64,000 bases of DNA from Acidimicrobiales bacterium (lineage in GTDB: Bacteria > Actinomycetota > Acidimicrobiia > Acidimicrobiales > Acidimicrobilacustridaceae). Positions 25,913 through 35,117 of the stretch are shown here, piece after piece (the stretch's first letter is position 1; each line of letters opens with the position of its first letter). The notes beneath the pieces were generated by a model. The model did not search any database. It saw only the letters and a program-made list of their open reading frames with translations, and was not told the DNA's origin. The position numbers were made by a program, and so were the translations under genes. The stretch is from assembly GCA_018401565.1 (NCBI GenBank), contig JAGYKS010000031.1:310001-374000 (forward strand), in the 5' to 3' direction.

Positions 25913-27350
25913 CTACCGGGTGAGCCGTTGGCGCAGTTGGTCCACCTCGGCGGCAAGGGCCGGGTCGGTCCGGGTGGCTTCGTCGAGCAGGTCCAGGGTC
26001 TCGAGCGCCTCGGCGGGGCGACCCAACAACTCGAGGACCAACGCCCGGTACAGCAGCGGCGTGGGGTCCAGTGGTGCGGCCGCCTGGGCCCGCTCGATCA
26101 GGTTCAGGGCGTTGCCCACCAACAGGTCGCGATCCTCACCGGTGGTGCCCGATGCCACCACCAGCAGCACGTCAGCCTTGGCGATCAGGGCGCTGGCGTT
26201 GTTGGGCGACCGGGCCAGCACCTCGTCGAGCAGCCGCACCGCCTCGGCGTAATCGCCCCGCAGGGCGGCGGCCTCGGCCCTCACCACCGTCACCCGGTCG
26301 GGGTCGGCACCCGACACTTCACTGCGCAGCGACGCCACCTGGGGAACCATGAACTCGGGAACGGCGTCGGGGTCGAGGCTGTCGAGCTCGGCCAACGACT
26401 CTTCGAAACGCCCGAGGTCGCGCAAGATGATGGCTCTGAACACCCGGGCGTCGGCGTACGCCGGGTCAGCGGCGATGGCGTCGTCGAGCAGGAGCAGGGC
26501 GGCCTCGTCGTCGAGGCTTCGGGCCATGGTGCGGCCGATCCACGCCGAGTAGGTGAGGGCCTCGGCGTTGGTGGGGGCGATGGCCAGAACTTCGTCGTAG
26601 GTGAGCAGCGCCTGGTCGAACTCCCCGGCAGCGGTCTGGTCCCTGGCCACCAGCAGCAGGTCCCGGGTGGTTTGACGGATGTCGCCGGTGAAGGTCTCAC
26701 CTGCCCCGCGTCGCCCTGCGCTCTGGGCCACCAGCGCCCCGGCGACAAGGGCAAAGGCCAGCACCGCCACCACCCACACCAGCGTGCGCCGGGATCGCCA
26801 ACCGGTGCCGCCGGCCTGCCTGCTTTGCACGCCTGTTGCACCGCCTGCTGCTCGCACCGCCCGCTGCCTGCCTGCCTGCGGTCGTCGTGCGTGCTGTCGC
26901 CGGCCTGTGGTCGTCGCCTGCGGTGGCACCCGCAGCCCGCCCGGCCTCGATGTCGTTCATGCGGCGCAGCACATCGGCGGCCCTGGCGGTGTAGTCGTCG
27001 ATCAGGGACTCGGCGTCGACGTCGTCGAGGCTGCCGTCGGCGTGATCGGCATGGGCACGGGCAAGCAACCCGAGCAGTTCGTCACGCTCGGCGACAAGCA
27101 GAGCCAGTTCCGCATCGACAGACGGGTCACTGGCATCGGGTCCGCCCTCAGGTGGGTTCGCCATCGCCATCACCTCCGGGACGCCGGCGTCACCGGCGCC
27201 GTCGTTGCGCAGCGCCTGGTCGACCAGGGCCCGGTCGTCGTCGGTGGCGTGGATTGACGGGACTGACGACCAGCGTCTGAAGGCCACACCCAGCCCCACC
27301 AGCGCGGCCACAACCGCCACCACCGGCAGGACCCACACCAACCCGCTCAC
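25913..27350 (-). CDS. ccmI: CcmI-like cytochrome c biogenesis TPR protein, one frame break
   Basis: The ATG at 27350 overlaps the ccmH stop. The N-terminal part has one membrane helix (LVWVLPVVAVVAALVGLGVAF) and a coiled segment up to DDYTARAADVLRRMNDIEAG. It passes into the next frame somewhere between 26940 and 26810, perhaps at a CTGC x4 microsatellite, and continues with a second helix (TLVWVVAVLAFALVAGALVA) and at least three TPR-like repeats (DQALLTYDEVLAIAPTNAEA, DYAEAVRLLDEVLARSPNNA). This two-helix plus TPR layout matches CcmI/CycH, which holds apocytochrome for haem attachment. It is the last gene of the ccm operon. Confidence 0.78.
26864..26879. repeat. CTGC tetranucleotide repeat, four copies, in ccmI
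   Basis: Four perfect CTGC units lie in the stretch where the ccmI reading frame changes. One unit gained or lost would shift the frame by one, so this is either the cause of the break or a possible phase-variable site. Confidence 0.6.
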
Positions 27351-27667
27351 GCCGTCGGTGGGCGGGTGAGAATGGCGTCGGGCCCGAACGCCGACGAGAA
27401 GTAGGCCCGGATCTGGTCGTCGGTCTCGCCCTGCTCAACACGCTGGGCGATCTCGCGCCGGATCTCGCGTGACACAGCGACGTCGCTCTCGGCCACCGAC
27501 TGGCCGGCGCACTGCGGACAGCGGATGGATTGGGTCAGCGCCAGCACCCGGTCTGCCGGGGTCACGGGCTGCGAGCCGGTGAAGGTGCCCACAGCCAGGG
27601 CGACCACCACGATCACCGCCATCACCGCCCACGGAACCCACATCGACCGGCGGGACGGTGCGGTCAC
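27347..27667 (-). CDS. ccmH: Cytochrome c maturation protein CcmH (CycL-type thioreductase)
   Basis: The 106-residue protein has one N-terminal membrane helix and the CcmH core ALTQSIRCPQCAGQSVAESD with the redox pair C-P-Q-C, followed by REIRREIAQRVEQGETDDQIRAYF. CcmH reduces or resolves apocytochrome disulfides. ATGA overlaps join it to ccmG upstream and ccmI downstream. A C-terminal helix seen in some homologues is absent. Confidence 0.92.
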   Translation of the reverse strand: MTAPSRRSMWVPWAVMAVIVVVALAVGTFTGSQPVTPADRVLALTQSIRCPQCAGQSVAESDVAVSREIRREIAQRVEQGETDDQIRAYFSSAFGPDAILTRPPTA

Positions 27668-28321
27668 GACCCTGCCCCCATCATCGACGACGGGGTGGGA
27701 TCCGCCGACGCCGTGGTGGCATCGATGGCAGCGTCGATGGCGTCAGCGGTCACGCCGTAGAACACCGCAACCACCTGCCCGGCTGGGGACACCAGAAACG
27801 ACTCGGGCACCCCGCGCACCCCGTAGTCCAGGGCGATGGACCCGGTGTTCTCGGTGAGCACTGGCCAGTCGCCACCCTGCTCGGCGAAGAACGTGGCGAT
27901 GGCATCTGCGTTGTCGTCAAAGGCCACACTGATCACCTGAACCGGCACGCCGGGGCCATCGGGACCGTGACGCTCGGCGAACTCCACCAGCTCGGGGTGC
28001 TCACGGATGCACGGCACACACCAGGTGGCGAAAAAGTTGACCAACACCCACGAACCCCGGTCCCGGTCGATGTCCACCACGGTGCCGTCGATGGCCGTGC
28101 CGGTCACCGCCGGTGCCGCCCGACCCACCAGCTCGCTGCGCACGTTGTCTCCATCACCCACGGCCACCTGCCAGCCCAGCAAAGCCAGCAGCAACGCCAG
28201 GACCACACCCACGATCACCACCGGCAGGCGCACAGACCCCTGGCGCGCAGGCTCCTGACGCGGCTCTGGCGTCGGGTCGCTGGTCAGGTCGTTGACTATC
28301 TGGCGGTTGGTCGACGGTCAT
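27664..28321 (-). CDS. ccmG: Thioredoxin-like CcmG/ResA/TlpA protein, probable frame break near the start
   Basis: The main frame has a membrane anchor (LPVVIVGVVLALLLALLGW) and a thioredoxin fold with NFFATWCVPCIREHPELVEF (C-V-P-C) and the cis-proline region GVRGVPESFLV. From a GTG at 28233 it is 189 residues. The ATG at 28321 overlaps the ccmF stop as ATGA, like its neighbours, and reads MTVDQPPD before the frame changes near 28296; removing one A gives a continuous basic N-terminus. I therefore place the start at 28321. It supplies reductant to CcmH and apocytochrome c. Confidence 0.85.
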
Positions 28322-30390
28322 GGCGCCGGGTGCTCCGCCGACGGCGACAACCGATCCGTCAGCAGAGCTGGCATCAGCTCCCGACGACCTCGACACTCGC
28401 CTGCATCTGCGCTGGCATCACGGTCCGGCGGCGATGACCCGCCGGTCGCGCTGGACGACGACACCGGCCCGGCGCTCACCGGGGTGTGGCGTCGCCAACC
28501 CCCCGCAGCGGCCAGCAGGGTTCCCAGCGCCATGACCCCGCCGCCGATCCACAGCCACACGATGAGCGGCTGGATGGTGACACGAATGGTGGCCGGTTCC
28601 CCCGGGGCTTCTGGCAGGGCGAGCACCGACAGGGCAATGTCCACGGTGGGAGTGACCCGCACCGACGGGGTGCCCACCTGCTGGGACCCGAACTGGAACC
28701 GGCTCACCCCGGGGGCGTAGGGGCCAGCCCCGTCGACCTCGACCAGCACCTGGGTGGTGTCACGGTTGGGTTCGAGCTTCACGTTGGTACCGACGTAGGT
28801 GAACGTGTGGCCGGCAAACGTTGCCGTCTGTCCCTCGACGAGGCGCAGTTCGGTCTGCTGCACGTAGGCCTGGCTGGCGGCCAGGGCCACGGCGATGAAC
28901 ACCACTCCCAGATGGACGATCATGCCGCCGTTGCTCCGCCCCACCAGTCCACGCCACCCCTGACGCCGGACCGACAGGCTCAGCTGACGAGCCGCCGTCC
29001 CCAGGGCGAAACCGCCCAGGGCGAACCCCACCAGCGGCATCAGACCGCGAGCCCCCACCACGACGGCGAAGACCAGCGCTGCGGTCCCCACTGCCGCCGG
29101 CATCACAAGCCGCTGGGCCAGCAACTCACCCGACGTCCGTCGCCAGGTCATGACCGGGGCCACCGCCATCAAAAACAGCAGTGCCAAACCCAACGGAGCG
29201 CTCATGCGGTTGAAGAACGGTGAACCGACCGAGATCCGGTCGCCGGTGAATGCCTCCACCACCAAAGGGAACACCGTGCCCAACAGCACGGTGAACGCCA
29301 GGGCGGCAAACAGCACGTTGTTGAGCAGGAATGACCCTTCGCGACAACGGGGACTCGATGCTGCCGCCCGACCGCAGGCGGTCACCGCGCCAACCGATGA
29401 GCCCCACCGACACCACCACGATGAGTCCGAAAAAGGCCAGCAACGCCGGACCGATGCCCGAGGTGGTGAAGGCGTGAACGCTCTCGAGCACCCCCGACCG
29501 GGTGATGAACGTGCCCAGGATGGTGAGGGCGAACGTGGCACACAACAACGACAGGTTCCACACCCGAAGCATCCCGCGCCGCTCCTGCACCACCACCGAA
29601 TGCAGGTAGGCGGTACCCGTCAGCCACGGCAGCAACGATGCGTTTTCCACCGGGTCCCAGCCCCAGTACCCACCCCAGCCCAGCACCTCGTAGGCCCACC
29701 ACGCACCCAGGATGATGCCGGTGGTGAGAAAACCCCATGCCACCAGCGTCCAGCGGCGGGTTTCGATCAGCCACCCTTCACCCAACCGGCCGGTGACCAG
29801 CGCCCCGATGGCGAAGGCGAACGGCACAGTGAACCCCACGTACCCGAGGTAGAGCATGGGCGGATGGAACGCCATGAGGATGTGTTCCTGCAACAGCGGG
29901 TTGGGCCCCGGACCGTCAAACCCCGGCGGTGGGTCGAACGACCCGAACGGATTGGCCGGGCCGACAACCAGGAAGAAAAAGAACACCGCCACCACGAACA
30001 TCGTCACCATGGCCCAGCCCACCAGCGGGTCGTCGATGCGGTGGCGGAACCGGTGGGCGACAAGCGCCAGGAAGCCGGCCAAAACCAGGATCCACAGCAG
30101 GATGGACCCTTCCAGCGCCGCCCACAGCGTGGCCACGTTGAACGGGAACGGGGTCGCAGTGGAGCTGTTCTCGGCCACGAACGACACCGTGAAGTCGTTG
30201 GTCAGCAGGGCGTATTCCATGGCCCCCACCGCCAGCACCGCACCAGACCACCACCCCACCCACACACCACTGGACCGATCCGCAGGTACCTGGGGTTGTG
30301 GGAGTAGATCCCCACCAGCATCGACAGCATGCCCCACAGCGCAGCCACAAAGCCGAGCGTCACCCCGGCGCGCCCCAGCGCCAGGCTCAT
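28318..30390 (-). CDS. ccmF: Haem lyase subunit CcmF, two frame breaks
   Basis: The gene starts at 30390 (MSLALGRAGVTLGFVAAL); the frame changes near 30262 in a GT/GGG-rich stretch before SGAVLAVGAMEYALLTNDF. It then holds the WWD haem-handling domain (GWGGYWGWDPVENASLLPW), HPPMLYLGYVGFTVPFAFA and many membrane helices. A second change near 29345 (one extra base) joins SIESPLSR to EGSFLLNNVLFAALAFTVL. The C-terminal periplasmic part and a last helix follow, then a Pro/Ser-rich tail. About 690 residues, slightly longer than usual. CcmF ligates haem from CcmE to apocytochrome c. Confidence 0.9.
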
Positions 30391-30976
30391 GCGCCTGCCG
30401 CTGCTGCCGGTGAGGCATTGGCCGAGCCATACCCCGAACCGTCGTCGGCCTCGTCGAGCCGGCCACCGTTGTCAGCGATGTAGTTCTCGTCGTGTTTCAC
30501 CAGCATGCGGTCGGACAGGTACACGGCGTTGGCGTTGGTTCCCGACCACCGTCCCTCCAGCACCACCGGGATGCCGTCATCGAACAGCTCGACGGGATCG
30601 CCGGAGTGCTCCACGGGCACGACGGCGCCGTTGAACCCAACGTCGAAGGCCACACCTCCGGGGTAGGCCTCCACCGACCCAGGCACCACCAGACCCTGCA
30701 GGCGGAAACGTGACGTTCCGAGATCGTCACGCTGGGTCACGGCCTCGTCGGCGTTGCGAAAAAACAGTGTGGCGTCGTCAAGCGAACGCACCACGACCAC
30801 TGCGCCGAGTCCCACCACCACCACGAGCACGGCCACACCCACCCAGCGACGCAGCGACGCGGCACCGCCACGGCCGCGACCGCCACCGCACCGGCGGCAC
30901 CCGAGCGCGGGTCCGACGGGTCCTCAGGACCAGTGCGCGGCGTGAGATCGAGACCGTCTGACGAATTCACATCCAT
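30387..30976 (-). CDS. ccmE: Haem chaperone CcmE, one frame break
   Basis: The C-terminal 151 codons show a membrane helix (VAVLVVVVGLGAVVVV), the OB-fold region FRLQGLVVPGSVEAYPG and the haem-attachment motif VKHDENY with the histidine of the H-x3-Y type. The ATG at 30976 reads MDVNSSDGLDLTPRTGPEDP and runs in another frame until about 30850, so one base appears missing there. Starting at 30976 overlaps ccmD by 10 bp. It uses the classical histidine, not the cysteine variant of archaeal CcmE. Confidence 0.87.
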
Positions 30977-31101
30977 CGTTGCTCCTCGGCAGGTACCTGG
31001 CGACTGAGTGCCCGACCCCGTTGCATCGTGATCACCACATAGCCCACCACGACCACCAGGGTGATCGCCCAACCCAGCACCACGTATCCCCACGGGCTCA
31101 T
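30967..31101 (-). CDS. ccmD: Small haem exporter protein CcmD
   Basis: This 44-residue protein (MSPWGYVVLGWAITLVVVVG, then a basic tail RGRALSRQ) has a single helix followed by positive charge, as CcmD does. Its ATG overlaps the ccmC stop (ATGA). CcmD helps release haem-loaded CcmE from CcmABC. Confidence 0.8.
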   Translation of the reverse strand: MSPWGYVVLGWAITLVVVVGYVVITMQRGRALSRQVPAEEQRWM

Positions 31102-31857
31102 GACGTCGCCTCGGCCCGGCGGGCGGTCAGGGCATCGCCCAGGCGGCGCTCCTCCACCCGGTTGGCCAGCCATCCGATGCGGAACCGGTGCATGAGCAGC
31201 CAGGCCAACAACACGAGCCCGACGGCAGTGGCGAACACCCAGGTGAACAACATCAGACCCTCGATGCGAAAGTCCAGGTCGGTGCGAAACAACGTGGCGT
31301 CCTGATGCAGCGAACGCCACCACTGCACCGAGCGATTCACGATGACGATGTTGGGCACCAGCAACAGCCCCACCACCGCCGAACGACGCGCTCGCGACGA
31401 TCGGTCGGGGCTGGCGGCGCGCAGCGCCTGATAACCAACCAGCAGCAGGAACAAAAACAGCGTCGAGGTCAGGCGGGGATCCCACTCCCAGGCCGTGCCC
31501 CAGGTGGCCTGACCCCACACCATGCCGCTGAGCAGGGTGACGGCGGTGAACACCGAAGCGATCTCGGCCGCCGACGAGCCCACCAGATCCCACCATTCGG
31601 TGCGCTTCCACAGCCACATGCCCGAGGCCACGAACGTGATCCCACAGGCCACGTAGGCGACGGTGACCGACGGTACGTGGACGTACAGCAACCGCACCGC
31701 CTCGCCCTGCACGGCGTCGGCGGGGGTGGCCACAAACGACAGCCACAACGTCACCGCAGTGCCTGCCAGCACGATGACGCCGAGCACGCCGGGTGGCCAC
31801 TGATCCCGTTGACGTCAACGGTGCGCTCCCACCAACGGTGGTGGTTTCGTTGTCCAT
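31098..31857 (-). CDS. ccmC: Haem ABC transporter permease CcmC, one frame break near the start
   Basis: The main frame (229 codons) has about six helices and the WWD-type motif WGTAWEWDPRLTS with flanking histidine-bearing loops (LYVHVPS). The ATG at 31857 reads MDNETTTVGGSAPLTSTGSV, then the frame changes near 31796, where removing one G gives TRVLGVIVLAG. Its start codon directly follows three 11-bp repeats that contain the ccmB stop. CcmC presents haem to CcmE. Confidence 0.9.
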
Positions 31858-31890
31858 GCTCACGACTCGCTCACGACTCGCTCACGACTC
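31858..31890. repeat. Stop-carrying 11-bp tandem repeat at the ccmB/ccmC junction
   Basis: On the minus strand GAGTCGTGAGC is repeated three times without error and is followed at once by the ccmC ATG. The ccmB stop TGA is in the first copy read; the next two copies put TGA in the other two frames. Confidence 0.95.
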
Positions 31891-32550
31891 CTCCAACAGG
31901 GTCCCGTACAGACCAATCCCGCAGCCCAGGTAGACCACGGCAAACAGGGCCAGCAGTCCGGCCCACGGCCAGCCATCGGCCGGGCTGCCATCCAGCGCCG
32001 CCTCGAACGCACGGGTCGAAGCGAGCAAAACCGGCGCCAGTACTGGCAACAACAGCAATGGAACAAGCGTTTCTCGCACCCGGAGTCCTACAGCGAGCAC
32101 GCCATAGAGGCTACCGGCTGCAGCGATGCCGGCGGTAGCCGGGACGGCAGTTCCCACCAGTAACGCCCATCCGGCCGGATCGGCCCCGTACAGCACCACC
32201 ACGCCCACTCCGAGCGCCACCTCAAGCACCAGCAGCTGCACGGCAATGGCCGCCGCCTTGCCCAAAAACACGCCTCCGGGGGCAAGTGACGTGAGGCGCA
32301 GGGCATCACGCACCCCCTCGGCCGACTCCACGGCAAAGGCTCGCTGCACCGCCAGCACCGCCGAAAACAGCACCGTGACCCAGAACAAACCGGGCGTTGC
32401 GGCGTCCAGGATGCCGCGGTCGGGGTCCAGGGCGAACCCAAACAGCACCAGCACCAGCACGGCAAAGGGGAGCACCTGCCCAAGACCTACCCGGGTACGC
32501 ACCTCCAGACGCAGGTCCTTTCCTGCCACCAACACAGCGTCACGCAGCAC
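31882..32550 (-). CDS. ccmB: Haem ABC transporter permease CcmB
   Basis: The GTG at 32550 gives 222 residues starting MLRDAVLVAGKDLRLEVRTR, the usual CcmB opening, followed by six hydrophobic segments. It overlaps the ccmA 3' end by 11 bp. An earlier ATG at 32685 would add the antisense-like product of the ccmA repeat and is rejected. CcmB pairs with CcmA and CcmC in the haem-handling complex. The frame is intact. Confidence 0.9.
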   Translation of the reverse strand: MLRDAVLVAGKDLRLEVRTRVGLGQVLPFAVLVLVLFGFALDPDRGILDAATPGLFWVTVLFSAVLAVQRAFAVESAEGVRDALRLTSLAPGGVFLGKAAAIAVQLLVLEVALGVGVVVLYGADPAGWALLVGTAVPATAGIAAAGSLYGVLAVGLRVRETLVPLLLLPVLAPVLLASTRAFEAALDGSPADGWPWAGLLALFAVVYLGCGIGLYGTLLEES

Positions 32551-33298
32551 CGTGCACCCCCGGGCCGCGTTCCTGGTCGGGGCCACGTTCGCTCTCGGGG
32601 CCACGTTCACCCTCGGGGTCACGTTCACCGTCGGGGTCACGTGCCTGGCTTGGGCCGGTGGCCCCACCCGTCGTGCCACCGGCAAGATTTACGTGTCGGC
32701 ACCGCAGGGCTTCGGTGCGGTCCAACTCATGCGAGGCGAGCACCACGGTGGCCCCGGCGGCACAAGCGCCCACGATGACCTCGTCGAGCAGGTCGCGACC
32801 AGCAGCGTCCAGGCCGGCGTGAGGCTCATCGAGCAACCACAACTCGGCCCGGCGGGCCACCAGCGCCGCCAGAGCCACCCGACGTCGCTGACCGGTGGAC
32901 AACTGCGCAACCCGGGTGGTGGACAGGCGACCAGTGAGTCCGAAACGCCTGGCGGCAGCGGTGGTGTCGACGTCGTCAACCCCAGAGGCACGGCCAAAGA
33001 ACCGCAGGTTGTCGGCCACGGTGAGATCCTCGTACAACCCTCCCGATGGACCCAACAGGCCCACCCGGGATCTCACCTGGCGGCCCTGGGAGGTCAGGTT
33101 GAATCCCAGCACCTCGGCGGTACCCGACACCACCGGCACGAGACCGGCACACACCCGCAACACGGTGGTCTTGCCCGCACCGTTGGGCCCGGCCAGCGCC
33201 ACCAGTTCGCCGGCATCCACGTCGAGATCCACCCCGGCCAGAGCGGGGAAACCCCCGAGCACGGCGACGACGTCTCGAAAGTGGATGACCGATGCCAT
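32540..33298 (-). CDS. ccmA: Haem exporter ATP-binding protein CcmA
   Basis: The ATG at 33298 gives 252 residues with Walker A AGPNGAGKTTVLRV, signature AQLSTGQRRRVALAA, Walker B LWLLDEPHAGLD and an H-loop ASHELDR. The last about 30 residues are a hydrophilic tail made of six-residue repeats (R-D/G-P-D/E-x-E) coded by an 18-bp tandem repeat; normal CcmA proteins end before this. It heads the ccm operon, which is divergent from the sortase gene. Confidence 0.92.
   Translation of the reverse strand: MASVIHFRDVVAVLGGFPALAGVDLDVDAGELVALAGPNGAGKTTVLRVCAGLVPVVSGTAEVLGFNLTSQGRQVRSRVGLLGPSGGLYEDLTVADNLRFFGRASGVDDVDTTAAARRFGLTGRLSTTRVAQLSTGQRRRVALAALVARRAELWLLDEPHAGLDAAGRDLLDEVIVGACAAGATVVLASHELDRTEALRCRHVNLAGGTTGGATGPSQARDPDGERDPEGERGPESERGPDQERGPGVHGAA
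32577..32648. repeat. 18-bp tandem repeat, four copies, coding the CcmA tail
   Basis: Four imperfect copies (unit TCGGGGCCACGTTCACCC on the plus strand) encode the charged six-residue repeats at the CcmA C-terminus. The unit is a multiple of three, so the frame is kept. Confidence 0.9.
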
Positions 33299-33414
33299 GT
33301 GAACCTGCAGATTGTTGCAACCGCAGGGGATCCTGCGGTGCGGGGTGTGTGTACGGTACCGCCCTGCCGCAAGTACGGCCAAGGCGGTGGGTCGGGACCT
33401 GAACGTGCCGTCAG

Positions 33415-33420
33415 TAGGAT
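33415..33420 (+). promoter_or_regulatory. -10 hexamer for leaderless sortase gene
   Basis: TAGGAT lies 7 nt before the sortase ATG at 33428, which fits a leaderless transcript. Confidence 0.45.
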
Positions 33421-33427
33421 TCCGGGC

Positions 33428-34360
33428 ATGGTCGTGCGCCGGGTCCTCGCAACCACCGGTGGCCTGATGGTGGCCGCCGGTGTGGTGCTACTGCTGTTTG
33501 TGGCGTTCCAACTGTGGGGAACTGGCGTGCAGACCCGAGCCGCTCAGGGCGAACTGCGCCAGACCTTCGACGCCCAACTCGAGCAGGTCGACCAATTGCC
33601 ACCTACCGACGCCGAACGCGAGGCCGCAGCAGCAGCAACGCTGGCGTCACTTGAGGTCGGTGGGGCCGTGGGCCGGTTGGAGATTCCGGCCATTGGGGTG
33701 GACTACATCGTGCTCGAAGGGGTGGACCTGGGCACCCTGGAGTCGGGTCCGGGCCACTTCCCGCAGACTCCACTGCCGGGCCAGCCCGGCAATGCCGCCA
33801 TCGCCGGGCACCGGGCCACGTTCGATGCCCCGTTCAACCTCCTCGACGAGCTGGTACCCGGTGATGAGGTGACCTTCACCACGGTGCAAGGCACCTTCGT
33901 GTACGAGGTGCTTCCACAATTCCCCAACGGCCCCGACAGCGGCGAGGCCCCCATCGGCCACTACCTGGTGGCGCCCACGGCGGTGGAGATTCTCGACGAC
34001 AAGGGTGACGACCGGATCACGCTGATGGGCTGCCATCCCCGCTACGGGTCGACCCAACGGATTGTGGTCGAGGCCCGGCTGGTTGGCCCGGCGGCACCGA
34101 CCACACCCCCGCCTGCCTCGTCTGCGGAGCTAGCCGCCGTCGACGACATGGCCGACACCGAACTGCTCCGGGGCGACAAGGGCAGCTGGGTACCGGTGGC
34201 GGCATGGTCAGCAGCAGTGGTGGCGCTGTGCATCGTGGCTCTGCTGCTGGCTCGGCGCTGGAATCGCTGGATCGTGTACCTGGTGGCGTTGCCCGTGGTG
34301 GGAGTCGTGCTGTTTCAGGCCTTTGAGGCCGTCGCCGACCTGAACCCGGTGGCCTACTGA
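33428..34360 (+). CDS. Class E-like sortase
   Basis: This 310-residue protein has an N-terminal anchor helix, a sortase domain with PAIGVDYIVLEGVD, PGNAAIAGHRATFDAPF (catalytic histidine), ITLMGCHPRYGSTQRIVVEARL (catalytic cysteine and arginine), and one or two C-terminal helices. Two membrane ends are typical of class E sortases of high-GC actinobacteria. It should cleave an LAxTG-like motif and attach proteins to the cell wall; I saw no clear substrate in the window. Confidence 0.87.
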   Translation: MVVRRVLATTGGLMVAAGVVLLLFVAFQLWGTGVQTRAAQGELRQTFDAQLEQVDQLPPTDAEREAAAAATLASLEVGGAVGRLEIPAIGVDYIVLEGVDLGTLESGPGHFPQTPLPGQPGNAAIAGHRATFDAPFNLLDELVPGDEVTFTTVQGTFVYEVLPQFPNGPDSGEAPIGHYLVAPTAVEILDDKGDDRITLMGCHPRYGSTQRIVVEARLVGPAAPTTPPPASSAELAAVDDMADTELLRGDKGSWVPVAAWSAAVVALCIVALLLARRWNRWIVYLVALPVVGVVLFQAFEAVADLNPVAY

Positions 34361-34470
34361 TCGTCGTTGCTCATGTCGTGCCGCCTGACCGCCAGACACG
34401 TTGCGTTGCGCGCACGCCACGGTGGACACGCCATGATGGACACGTGATTGCGCCGTCGCCTGGGCCGAAG

Positions 34471-35058
34471 ATGTCCGCACCGTCCCGGTCGATTGTTGCG
34501 TTGTTGATGGGCCTGGTCGCAGTGGTGTTGTTGTTTGCCGCCGGGTGCTCGTCTGACGATGGCGGTGACGGTGAGCCCGTCGAGGACTCCACGACCGTGG
34601 TGACCGAGCCCACCACCACCACCAGCACCACCGAGGCTCCCGCCGAAGACGGCCAGGCGGTCTACGTCTACACCCCGGCAGTGGGCGACTGCTTTGACCG
34701 ACGGCAGCTGGAACCTGAGCAGGGCGGACCCCGGGTGATCCTGTTGCTCGATTGTGAGCTGCCCCATTCGTTCGAGGTCATCGGAGTGGTCGAATTTGAT
34801 GACTCCGCCCTACGCCCGCCGTCGGGCGCCCCGGCAGAATTTCCCGGTCAGGACGCGCTGACTGCGGCCGCCCGCATGCAGTGCCCCCCGCTGTTCGCCC
34901 AATGGGTGGGCATGCCCTACGAAGTGTCCGAGCTGGAGCTGAGCTGGGTGGTGCCCGACGAGCAATCGTGGGCCGACGGGAACCGGATCATCGGCTGCAC
35001 CGTGTTCGACCCGTTCACCGAACGGCTCACGGGCACCACAAAGACAGCCGGCGCTGAT
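34471..35058 (+). CDS. Septum-formation-family lipoprotein, 3' end uncertain
   Basis: The ATG at 34471 opens a signal peptide with lipobox LFAAGCSS, a Thr-rich spacer, and a domain with VGDCFDRRQLEPEQG, LLDCELPHSFEVIGVVEF, CPPLFAQWVG and IIGCTVFDPFTERLTGT, which matches the Septum_form pattern with paired cysteines. The frame has no stop where such proteins end; it runs on through the gene-end repeat and antisense to the enoyl-CoA hydratase up to 35886. A TGA at 35056-35058 in a neighbouring frame fits the expected end after GTTKTAGA, so one indel is likely just before it. Confidence 0.65.
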
Positions 35059-35066
35059 CGGCCTGT

Positions 35067-35117
35067 TCAGCGACCGGAAAAGCTCAGTTACCGGAAAAGC
35101 TCAGCTGCCGGAAAAGT
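35067..35117. repeat. Stop-carrying 17-bp tandem repeat at the echA-like gene end
   Basis: Three copies of a 17-bp unit (TCAGCTGCCGGAAAAGT and two variants) include the minus-strand stop at 35101-35103. The further copies place TGA 17 and 34 bp beyond, which is the other two frames. Confidence 0.93.

Noticed and set aside
25877..27280. Plus-strand open frame of 467 codons over ccmI
   Set aside because: Antisense to TPR and membrane-helix coding sequence; the composition is that of a shadow frame.
32126..33427. 434-codon extension upstream of the sortase start
   Set aside because: It runs antisense to ccmB and ccmA; the sortase anchor helix begins at 33428, which also has a leaderless -10.
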